Positions 23,141 through 30,209 of a DNA stretch of 36,382 nt are shown here, piece by piece. The DNA comes from an uncultured Bacilli bacterium (GTDB taxonomy: Bacteria > Bacillota_I > Bacilli_A > RF39 > UBA660). The notes below the pieces were generated by a model. It worked only from the letters and a program-made list of their open reading frames with translations. It did not search any database and had not been told where the DNA came from. The translations under genes were made by a program, and so were the position numbers. Numbering within the stretch: position 1 is the stretch's first letter; each line of letters opens with the position of its first letter. The stretch lies in NCBI GenBank assembly GCA_934098435.1, contig CAKOOV010000014.1, positions 1 through 36,382 of the forward strand. The letters are read 5' to 3'.

Positions 23141-23476
23141 TTAGATTGATACTTTTTCTTCTATGTATTCATCTAATAGAGATGATGATGCTAGAAGTGT
23201 ATTATTAAATGCTTTTAATTTTGATAAGTATTCTTGGTACTCTTTGTTACTATTTAGTACTTTTGTTTTTTCTTCTATTTGTTTATCAATTTCTATATAT
23301 TTTTTATTCTTTTCATATTCTAACTTAGTTGCTTTTTTTTCTAAAGTTTTTATTTCTTCAATAAGATTATTTACTTCTTTATTTTCTTTTAATATATTTA
23401 ATATATTTATATATTCTTTATATTCATTAGAATTATTTATTTCAGTGAAAAGATTTTCGATACTACTTTCTATCAC
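23141..23476 (-). CDS. YlbF/YmcA family protein, RicA-like
   Basis: A 111-residue, almost wholly helical protein of the Com_YlbF family, with charged heptad-like helices (NLIEEIKTLEKKATKLEYEK region). In B. subtilis, RicA (YmcA), RicF (YlbF) and RicT form a complex that helps RNase Y mature mRNAs and influences sporulation and competence. Position directly after miaB, with a 14-base overlap, is the same as for B. subtilis ymcA, which favours RicA over YlbF. The Cys residues that bind Fe-S clusters in the Bacillus complex are not seen in this protein. Confidence 0.75.
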   Translation of the reverse strand: MIESSIENLFTEINNSNEYKEYINILNILKENKEVNNLIEEIKTLEKKATKLEYEKNKKYIEIDKQIEEKTKVLNSNKEYQEYLSKLKAFNNTLLASSSLLDEYIEEKVSI

Positions 23477-24890
23477 TTACTATTTCTCCTTCCATAGACC
23501 ATGTTTTTACATCTGTTATTAGTACGTTTTTTATTTGTCCTATTAGTGATGGGTCTGCTGCTACATTTACTAATTTCATAGTATCAGTGTAGCCCATTAA
23601 TTTACCACCTTTATCTGAGTAACCTTCTAATAATACTGGTACTGTTTTACCTAAATATTTTTCATTAGCTTCTTTGGCATATTTATTTACTATCTTATTT
23701 AGTCTTTGTAATCTTGCTTCTTTTTCTTCTAATGGTACGCTATCTTCCATTTTACTAGCGGGTGTTCCTTCTCTAGGTGAATAGATAAATGTATAAGCTA
23801 AATCATATTTTAATTCATTATAGATATCTAATGTTTTTTGGAAGTCTTCTTCTGTTTCATTTGGAAATCCTACGATGATGTCAGTAGTTATACTAACATT
23901 TTTTATTTTGTTTTTTAGTTCATAGAATAGTTTTTTATATTCTTCGATAGTATATCTTCTATTCATTTTCTTTAGTATATTATCTGATCCTGATTGAATT
24001 GGTAAATGTATATATGGCATTATGTTGTCATATTTTGCTATTGTATCTATCATATCACTAGAGAAATCCCATGGGTGTGATGTTACAAATCTTATTCTAT
24101 CTATTCCTGTTTTAGCGGTATCTTCTAATAGATTAGACATAGTATAGTTTATATCTAAATCTTTTCCATAGGCATTTACGTTCTGACCTAATAGTGTTAC
24201 TTCTTTATATCCTTTTTCTTTTAGATTGTTTATTTCTTTTAGAATATCTTTTGGTAATCTACTTCTTTGTTTTCCTCTTGTATATGGTACTATACAGTAA
24301 GAACAGAATTTATCACAACCATACTGAATATTTACCCATGCTTTATAGTTTGAATCTCTTTTTACTGGTAGATTTTCGATAATTTCTCCTTCAATGGAAT
24401 ATACTTCTATATTTTGTTTTTTTTCTTTTGTAACATTATCTAAAAGTGCTGGTATATCATAGATGTTATGAGTTCCTAGAACGATATCTACCCATTTGTA
24501 TTTATCTTTTAGCATATTTGATATGCCTTCTTCTTGAGGCATACAGCCCCCTATTATTGTTATAATATTTGGATTTTCTTCTTTTAGTTTTTTTATTCTT
24601 CCTAGTATACCTACTACTTTGTTATGAGCATTTTCTCTTATGGCACATGTATTTAGGATGATGACATCGGCTTTTTCATAATTTTCTTCTTCATTATAGC
24701 CTAGATCTTCCATGATTCCTTTAATGTTTTCACTATCATGGACATTCATCTGACAACCATATGTTAATATACTATAGGTTTTGTTTTGTCCTATGTGGCA
24801 TATTGATGTTGGTACTTTATATTTATCATATAGTACCTCTGTTTTATTTTTTGTTCTTATTCTTGCTTCTTTTATATCTGGTAATTTCAT
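23463..24890 (-). CDS. miaB: tRNA-2-methylthio-N6-dimethylallyladenosine synthase MiaB
   Basis: A radical SAM methylthiotransferase that adds the 2-methylthio group to i6A37 of tRNAs. The 475 residues show the N-terminal UPF0004 domain (YGCQMNVHDSENI and the other two cluster Cys in NTCAIRENA and GGCMPQ). The radical SAM motif CDKFCSYC follows, with a C-terminal TRAM domain (LLEGYSDKGGKLMGYTD). The Firmicutes order miaB-ricA is kept, but cotE, which follows ymcA in B. subtilis, is elsewhere (32869). The gene starts one base after the RNB gene stop, with AAGGAAG before ATG. Confidence 0.97.
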   Translation of the reverse strand: MKLPDIKEARIRTKNKTEVLYDKYKVPTSICHIGQNKTYSILTYGCQMNVHDSENIKGIMEDLGYNEEENYEKADVIILNTCAIRENAHNKVVGILGRIKKLKEENPNIITIIGGCMPQEEGISNMLKDKYKWVDIVLGTHNIYDIPALLDNVTKEKKQNIEVYSIEGEIIENLPVKRDSNYKAWVNIQYGCDKFCSYCIVPYTRGKQRSRLPKDILKEINNLKEKGYKEVTLLGQNVNAYGKDLDINYTMSNLLEDTAKTGIDRIRFVTSHPWDFSSDMIDTIAKYDNIMPYIHLPIQSGSDNILKKMNRRYTIEEYKKLFYELKNKIKNVSITTDIIVGFPNETEEDFQKTLDIYNELKYDLAYTFIYSPREGTPASKMEDSVPLEEKEARLQRLNKIVNKYAKEANEKYLGKTVPVLLEGYSDKGGKLMGYTDTMKLVNVAADPSLIGQIKNVLITDVKTWSMEGEIVSDRK

Positions 24891-24891
24891 T

Positions 24892-26730
24892 TTACTTCCT
24901 TCTTTCTAGTATTTTTCCTTTACTATATAGATAGTTATATTGCTGAGAAAAAGTTATATTGTCACTCGTTCTATTATTAGCATAATCACACCAATATTTT
25001 ATTTCTTTTTCCCAATAGTAGTATTTGGCATCTAAATCATCTAAATCTCTATTTATATATAAATCATATAGAGCATATATGGCTAAATCATCCATAGCGC
25101 GTCTTGCGGCACTAGATATTTTTACGTATCCTTCTATACCTAATCCTTCATGGCCTATATTTTCATATGAATATTTGCTTTTCATCATATAATCTTTAAG
25201 TAGATTTCTAAAGCTTTTGTTATTTATGTCAAAATTTCCTTCTTCTAAATATTTACTTATTATTTTACTATCTGCTTCTTGTTGTACTCGCCATGGCATT
25301 ATTAGGTCTAGTTTATCTCTTTTATCAATAATATTTATAGTACTATTAGCAAAAACATTACATTGTTCAACCATCATGTGTGCTATTGGAGCTTCTGATT
25401 CAATATTATTTTTATTTCTTATTTTTTCTTTCATTCTATGATATGCTCTTACTTTGGGATTATCTATTGCTTGACGATCAAATATTTTTGATAATAGTAT
25501 TAATTCATTATATAGTTCTCCGCCATTGGTAATTATTTGTTCTGCATCTTGATATGTTAGTTTGTGTTTGTTTTCTACAATTGTTGGTATGATTTCTAAT
25601 GAATCCATATCTAAAGAATAATCTGGCGTTACTCTTACTTTTATTGTTAGAGCGTTAGTTGTTTTACCTGGTAATAGTGAAAGTATATTGTCTGATAAGT
25701 ATCTGTTAAATATTGGAATATTTTCATCTGCCAAGTAAATTGTATGATTTCTTTTTAAAGCTTCTTTCATAGTGCTTGACATATATGGTATAATTGCCGC
25801 TGGATTGGATAAATGTATATATAGTGTATATGTTCCATCATTATGGCTTCTTATAGACATAGCGTCATCTAGACATAAGTCTTCTTTGTTATCAATAGTA
25901 AATATATTTTCATTAGTTAAATCGATATTACCATCTTTTAAATAATTATATTCTTCTTGTTTTGGTAATACAAATGATACATTGTAATCGTTTTCTAGTT
26001 CTTCTTTTGTTTGATAGGTATCGTTTTCTATTTTATCTATTAAACTCCATACATAATTTTTATTAGATGTTTTTAATATTTTTAAATAGTCTTCTTTGGT
26101 AATAGATAACTTTTCATATATTTTTCCTCTTAAGAATATATTTATTATTCTATTATAATATTTTATTTCTATAGTGTTATCCTCATCTAAATTTATATAT
26201 TTTTCTAATATACTAATAAATATGGATGGTAATATATTATTACTTATTAATAATTCTTTCATATTTATTTCCATATATCTTTCTAATAATTCTATATCTC
26301 TTTTTTCAAATATTAAAAATAATATAAAATTATATTTATCACCTTTAGCTTTTTTTTGATTACTTATTAAACATTTGTTTTGAATGTCCACTAAAAAAGA
26401 AATATATTTTTCTAAATTTATTAACTCTTCTAAATTAAAGCTTTTGGATAAATTGCCTAAAAATATTTCTATTTTATTATATACTAATTCTAATGTTTTT
26501 TTGTTTTTATATTTTTTTATATAGTTATTTAAAATAGTATTTAAGTCCTTTAATAAATCTCTATTGGTAATGTTATCTATGTTTCTAAATAAATATAGAT
26601 AAGAACTTAGAATACCTGATATTACTTCTTCTGGATTAACTACTAATAATTCACATATGATATCATAATCACAATTGTTATTTAATATATTTCTTTTTAT
26701 TTGTTTTGTTAATTTTTTGTTACTACTCAT
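24892..26730 (-). CDS. RNB-domain protein, atypical RNase R/RNase II family member
   Basis: 612 residues. The catalytic RNB domain (about 270-560) begins with FTIDNKEDLCLDDAMSI (277-292), which keeps the acidic cluster that binds Mg in RNase R, followed by YTLYIHLSNPAAIIP and the conserved HRMKEKI...EAPIAHMMVEQCNVFAN segment. The first 260 residues are helical and show none of the cold-shock domains of RNase R, and no S1 domain follows the RNB domain (only about 50 residues remain). It may therefore bind RNA or partners differently. It lies between lepA and miaB, one base from miaB. Confidence 0.8.
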   Translation of the reverse strand: MSSNKKLTKQIKRNILNNNCDYDIICELLVVNPEEVISGILSSYLYLFRNIDNITNRDLLKDLNTILNNYIKKYKNKKTLELVYNKIEIFLGNLSKSFNLEELINLEKYISFLVDIQNKCLISNQKKAKGDKYNFILFLIFEKRDIELLERYMEINMKELLISNNILPSIFISILEKYINLDEDNTIEIKYYNRIINIFLRGKIYEKLSITKEDYLKILKTSNKNYVWSLIDKIENDTYQTKEELENDYNVSFVLPKQEEYNYLKDGNIDLTNENIFTIDNKEDLCLDDAMSIRSHNDGTYTLYIHLSNPAAIIPYMSSTMKEALKRNHTIYLADENIPIFNRYLSDNILSLLPGKTTNALTIKVRVTPDYSLDMDSLEIIPTIVENKHKLTYQDAEQIITNGGELYNELILLSKIFDRQAIDNPKVRAYHRMKEKIRNKNNIESEAPIAHMMVEQCNVFANSTINIIDKRDKLDLIMPWRVQQEADSKIISKYLEEGNFDINNKSFRNLLKDYMMKSKYSYENIGHEGLGIEGYVKISSAARRAMDDLAIYALYDLYINRDLDDLDAKYYYWEKEIKYWCDYANNRTSDNITFSQQYNYLYSKGKILERRK

Positions 26731-26753
26731 AAAACCACCTCTAGTATATTATA

Positions 26754-28541
26754 TTAGTTTTTCTTATAATCGGTTAAAATACTTAAAAACGCTTCACTTG
26801 GTATTTCTACTTTACCGATGGTTTTCATTTTTTTCTTACCTTCTTTTTGTTTATCTAGGAGTTTTCTCTTTCTGGTGATATCTCCTCCATAACATTTAGC
26901 TAAAACGTCTTTACGCATAGCTTTTATATCACTTCTGGCTATTACTTTACTACCTATTACTGCTTGAACTGGTACTTCAAATAGTTGCCTTGGAATGATA
27001 TTTTTTAAATTATCTACCATTTTTCTACCTCTTGTATAAGCAAAATCTTTATGGACAATTAATGATAAGGCATCTACTATTTCACCATTTAACATGACAT
27101 CCATTTTTACTAATTCACTTTCTTTATAGCCTATTACTTCATAATCAAATGAGGCAAAGCCTTTAGTAGAAGATTTTAATCTGTCAAAGAAATCATATAC
27201 TATTTCTGATAGTGGTAATTCATAATGAATATTTACTCTTGTGTTGTCTAAATAATCGATACTTTTATATATTCCTCTTTTATCCTGACATAATTCCATT
27301 ATTGGTCCTATATATTCTGTTGGTACTAAGATGTTGGTAAAAATATATGGTTCTTTAATACTTTTTATTTTTACTTTATCTGGCATCATACTAGGATTAT
27401 CAATATATATAATACTACTATCAGTAAGTTCTATTTCATAGTTTACTGAAGGAGTAGTGGCTATTATATCAATACCAAATTCTCTTTCTATTCTCTCAGA
27501 AATTATTTCTAGATGCAATAGGCCTAAAAATCCCATACGAAAACCAAAGCCTAAAGTACTTGATGTTTCTGGCTCAAATGTTAATGAGGCATCGTTTAGT
27601 TTTAATTTTTCAATTGCTTCTTTTAAGTTAGGATATTTATTTGATTCTATTGGATAAATACCGCAATAAACCATTGGTTTCATTGGTTTGTAACCTGGCA
27701 ATGCTTCTTTAGCTTCGTCAGTGGCATCTGTTATGGTATCGCCTACTTTAACTGATTCTAAACTTTTTATAGATGCGGTAATAAAGCCTACCTCTCCGGT
27801 ATTTAAAGATTCTGTTTCGTGTTCGAATGGTGTATGGTAACCTAAAGATACGACATCGTATATGGCACCAGTAGTCATCGTTTTTATTTTTGTATTTTTA
27901 GTTATTTTTCCTGATACTACTCTAACTAAAATTACCACTCCACGATAGGAATCAAAATAACTATCAAATATTAAACATTTTAATTTATCTTCTATAGGTT
28001 TAGGAGATGGTACTCTATTTATAATTGCATCTACTAATAATGGGATTCCTTCTCCTGTTTTAGCGGATACTTTGATTATTTCTTCACTTTTAAAGCCAAA
28101 AGTATCAAATAGTTCTTTTTCTACTTTGGGTATGTCAGCACTAGGAAGATCTATTTTGTTAATTACAGGGATTATTTCTAGATTATTATCTAGTGCTAAA
28201 TAGACATTAGCTAGTGTTTGGGCTTCAATCCCTTGGGTAGCATCAACTACTAAAATAGCTCCTTCACAAGCCGCTAAGGATCTTGATACTTCATAACTAA
28301 AGTCGACATGTCCTGGGGTATCTATTAGGTTAAGCATATAGCCATTATATGATAATCTTACAGCATTTAGTTTTATAGTTATGCCTCTTTCTCTTTCAAT
28401 ATCCATATTATCTAGTAATTGGTCTTTCATTTGTCTTTTATCTACTTCACCAGTATATTCTAAAATACGATCGGCAAGAGTACTCTTACCATGATCAATA
28501 TGTGCTATAATACTAAAGTTTCTTATTTTTGATGTGTCCAT
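26754..28541 (-). CDS. lepA: Elongation factor 4 (LepA)
   Basis: A ribosome-associated GTPase that back-translocates or aids ribosome assembly and is close to EF-G. The 595 residues include the P-loop AHIDHGKST (13-21), switch I RERGIT, DTPGH, NKID, domain II, and the LepA-specific C-terminal domain with KCYGGDITRKRKLLDKQKEGKKKMK. The start follows AGTGATAAA. A TATAAT lies 30 bases upstream, behind the rplT terminator, but with no good -35 box. Confidence 0.98.
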   Translation of the reverse strand: MDTSKIRNFSIIAHIDHGKSTLADRILEYTGEVDKRQMKDQLLDNMDIERERGITIKLNAVRLSYNGYMLNLIDTPGHVDFSYEVSRSLAACEGAILVVDATQGIEAQTLANVYLALDNNLEIIPVINKIDLPSADIPKVEKELFDTFGFKSEEIIKVSAKTGEGIPLLVDAIINRVPSPKPIEDKLKCLIFDSYFDSYRGVVILVRVVSGKITKNTKIKTMTTGAIYDVVSLGYHTPFEHETESLNTGEVGFITASIKSLESVKVGDTITDATDEAKEALPGYKPMKPMVYCGIYPIESNKYPNLKEAIEKLKLNDASLTFEPETSSTLGFGFRMGFLGLLHLEIISERIEREFGIDIIATTPSVNYEIELTDSSIIYIDNPSMMPDKVKIKSIKEPYIFTNILVPTEYIGPIMELCQDKRGIYKSIDYLDNTRVNIHYELPLSEIVYDFFDRLKSSTKGFASFDYEVIGYKESELVKMDVMLNGEIVDALSLIVHKDFAYTRGRKMVDNLKNIIPRQLFEVPVQAVIGSKVIARSDIKAMRKDVLAKCYGGDITRKRKLLDKQKEGKKKMKTIGKVEIPSEAFLSILTDYKKN

Positions 28542-28581
28542 TTTATCACTGCCCTCTTTAAAATTATACCAAAAAACTAAA

Positions 28582-28612
28582 CAAAAAAAAAGAAGAAATA
28601 TTACTTTTCTTC
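28582..28612 (-). terminator. Terminator of infC-rpmI-rplT
   Basis: GAAGAAA (28612-28606, minus strand) pairs with TTTCTTC (28598-28592), 7-nt loop containing the rplT stop codon, followed by nine T. Confidence 0.75.
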
Positions 28613-29164
28613 AGTTTTCTTTGTAGTATCTTTTTTTGCTGCTGGTTTCTTTGCAGTTGTTGTTGTTTTTTTAGTAGTAGTTGTCTTTTTTGCTTCTGTT
28701 TTAGTTGCTGTTTTAGCAGTAGTAGTCTTCTTAGCAGCAGGTTTCTTAGTTTCAGTTTTTACTTCTTTTACTTCTTCAGTCTTTACAGCTTTTGGAGTAT
28801 ATGTTTTTCCTTTTAATGCATCTTTAGCAATTGTTACTAAATCAGCAAATGCTTCTTTGTTATCTATTGCAAGTTCACTTAGCATTTTTCTATTTACTGT
28901 AACTCCTGCTTTATTTAATCCGTCGATAAATCTTGAATAAGAAATATCGTTTTCTCTACATCCAGCATTTATTCTTGTAATCCATAATTTTCTAAAGTTT
29001 CTCTTGTTTTGCTTTCTGTCTCTAAATGCATAGTTTCCTGAATGCATTACTTGTTCATGAGCAGTTTTATATAATCTATGTTTACTACCAAAATAACCTT
29101 TTGCTTCTTTTAATACTTTTTTTCTTCTAGCACGTGCAACAGTGCCACCTTTAACTCTTGTCAT
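28601..29164 (-). CDS. rplT: 50S ribosomal protein L20 with long Lys/Thr-rich tail
   Basis: The first 118 or so residues are a normal L20 (MTRVKGGTVARARRKKVLK; YFGSKHRLYKTA; FRKLWITRINAGCREN; MLSELA). A low-complexity tail of about 67 residues (121-187) then follows, made mainly of Lys, Thr, Ala, Glu and Pro, with KKPAAKKTTT-type repeats. Typical L20 ends near 118. L20 is an early 23S rRNA-binding protein and the usual autoregulator of this operon in Firmicutes. It starts 11 bases after rpmI. Confidence 0.97.
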   Translation of the reverse strand: MTRVKGGTVARARRKKVLKEAKGYFGSKHRLYKTAHEQVMHSGNYAFRDRKQNKRNFRKLWITRINAGCRENDISYSRFIDGLNKAGVTVNRKMLSELAIDNKEAFADLVTIAKDALKGKTYTPKAVKTEEVKEVKTETKKPAAKKTTTAKTATKTEAKKTTTTKKTTTTAKKPAAKKDTTKKTEEK

Positions 29165-29174
29165 ACTTTGCCTC

Positions 29175-29378
29175 CTATATTATATCTTTAATTCTCTTGT
29201 AATCAGCTTTGCTTAAACTAGTTCCTTGTTTCTTACTACTAGCTCTAGCGGCACTATTCTTTCCTGTATTATGTAAAACACCTTGTCTTGATTTGCTGAT
29301 TGAACCGCTTTGTCTGATATTTAATACTTTCTTTGTTCCTTTATGTGTTTTCATTTTATTTTTTTTAAGTTTAGTCAT
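29175..29378 (-). CDS. rpmI: 50S ribosomal protein L35
   Basis: 67 residues, the usual size. KMKTHKGTKKVLNIRQSGSI corresponds to the family start KMKTHRGAAKRF, and the C-terminal region with VLHNTGKNSA is normal. GGAGG lies 6 bases before the ATG. It is the middle gene of infC-rpmI-rplT. Confidence 0.97.
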   Translation of the reverse strand: MTKLKKNKMKTHKGTKKVLNIRQSGSISKSRQGVLHNTGKNSAARASSKKQGTSLSKADYKRIKDII

Positions 29379-29390
29379 AATATCCTCCTT

Positions 29391-29912
29391 CTATTTTTTA
29401 GGCATTAATCCGACATGCATTACTCTACCTTCTATTTTAGGTTTGTATTCAATATCGGCAACATCACTAACTTTTTCACAAAATCTATCTAAAACATCTC
29501 TTGCAAGTTCTGGATGAGTAATTTCTCTACCCTTAAATCTAATACTAGCTTTTACTTTATTACCTTTTTCTAAAGCTTTTCTTGCATTAGTCACTCTTGT
29601 TTCAAAGTCATGAACATCAATCTTGACTGATAGTCTAAATTCTTTTGTTTCAATCATTGTTTCTCTTTGTTTTTTTTGAGCTTCTTTAGTTTTTTTCTTT
29701 TTTTCATACTTGAATTTGTTATAGTCCATAATTTTGCATACTGGCATATTGCCACTATCACTCATTAGAACTAAATCAAAGCCAGCATAACCCGCTAAAG
29801 TAAGCGCATCTTGTTTAGACTTCACTCCTAATTGTTCACCATTTGGTCCAATTACCATCATTTCCCTACATCTTATTTGTTCGTTGATAGGATTATCTTT
29901 TAAAGTAGCTAT
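29391..29912 (-). CDS. infC: Translation initiation factor IF-3, probable ATA start
   Basis: IF-3 prevents premature 50S joining and checks the start codon. The N-domain (KDNPINEQIRCREMMVIGPNGEQLG), linker and C-domain (FRLSVKIDVHDFETRV...KVKASIRFKGRE) are complete. The frame is open to an ATG at 29957, but that would add 15 unrelated residues encoded in the leader. The only strong ribosome-binding site, GGAGG (29924-29920), stands 7-8 bases before an ATA codon at 29912-29910, exactly where homologous IF-3 proteins begin. Rare AUU-type starts are typical of infC and allow IF-3 to repress itself. I therefore set the start at ATA (173 residues). Confidence 0.9.
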   Translation of the reverse strand: MATLKDNPINEQIRCREMMVIGPNGEQLGVKSKQDALTLAGYAGFDLVLMSDSGNMPVCKIMDYNKFKYEKKKKTKEAQKKQRETMIETKEFRLSVKIDVHDFETRVTNARKALEKGNKVKASIRFKGREITHPELARDVLDRFCEKVSDVADIEYKPKIEGRVMHVGLMPKK

Positions 29913-30060
29913 AGCTAACACCTCCGTTAAAAAATGAATACTTAAAGAAGTATCCATTTATCTATAAAAAGCTATCTAAAAATATTTGTATTTTCTAAGT
30001 TGGCTTTTTACCTATTACTTAAGTAATCAGGTGAGATAAATTAATCTTCTTTCCGTTTCC
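29913..30060 (-). promoter_or_regulatory. L20-type ribosomal protein leader of infC-rpmI-rplT
   Basis: The transcript between the promoter and infC can form a 10-bp stem CCT-ATTACTT / AAGTAAT-AGG (one bulge) and then a long-range pairing AAAAAGC (about 30003-30009) with GCTTTTT (about 29967-29973). A small ATACTT/AAGTAT hairpin followed by a T-rich stretch comes just before the GGAGG site. This resembles the Firmicutes L20 leader (RF00558), where L20 binding favours termination. The family is from memory; structure is by eye. Confidence 0.65.
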
Positions 30061-30066
30061 TTGTTA

Positions 30067-30095
30067 ATTATATTATAATAATATGGAAAAGTCAA
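30067..30095 (-). promoter_or_regulatory. Promoter of infC-rpmI-rplT
   Basis: -35 TTGACT (30090-30095), 17-bp spacer, -10 TATAAT (30067-30072), giving a leader of about 150 bases. Confidence 0.8.
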
Positions 30096-30147
30096 CTAAA
30101 AAATACCTTTTTTCCTTATTTTATAGTAATTTATTAAGAAAATTATT

Positions 30148-30200
30148 AAATTAGAGACCTTAGGCTCTAATTTACCTCTTAAGACTTTGGGCTTAAGAGG
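30148..30200 (-). repeat. Tandem double-hairpin element 3 (3' of the P-type ATPase)
   Basis: Arms 30148-30156/30165-30173 and 30175-30183/30192-30200, both perfect 9-bp stems with 8-nt loops, one base apart. On the minus strand, the sense of the ATPase gene, the loops are CCCAAAGT then CCTAAGGT. It begins 9 bases after the ATPase stop codon. No T-run or other terminator was found between it and the infC promoter. Confidence 0.8.
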
Positions 30201-30209
30201 AGGAATATA

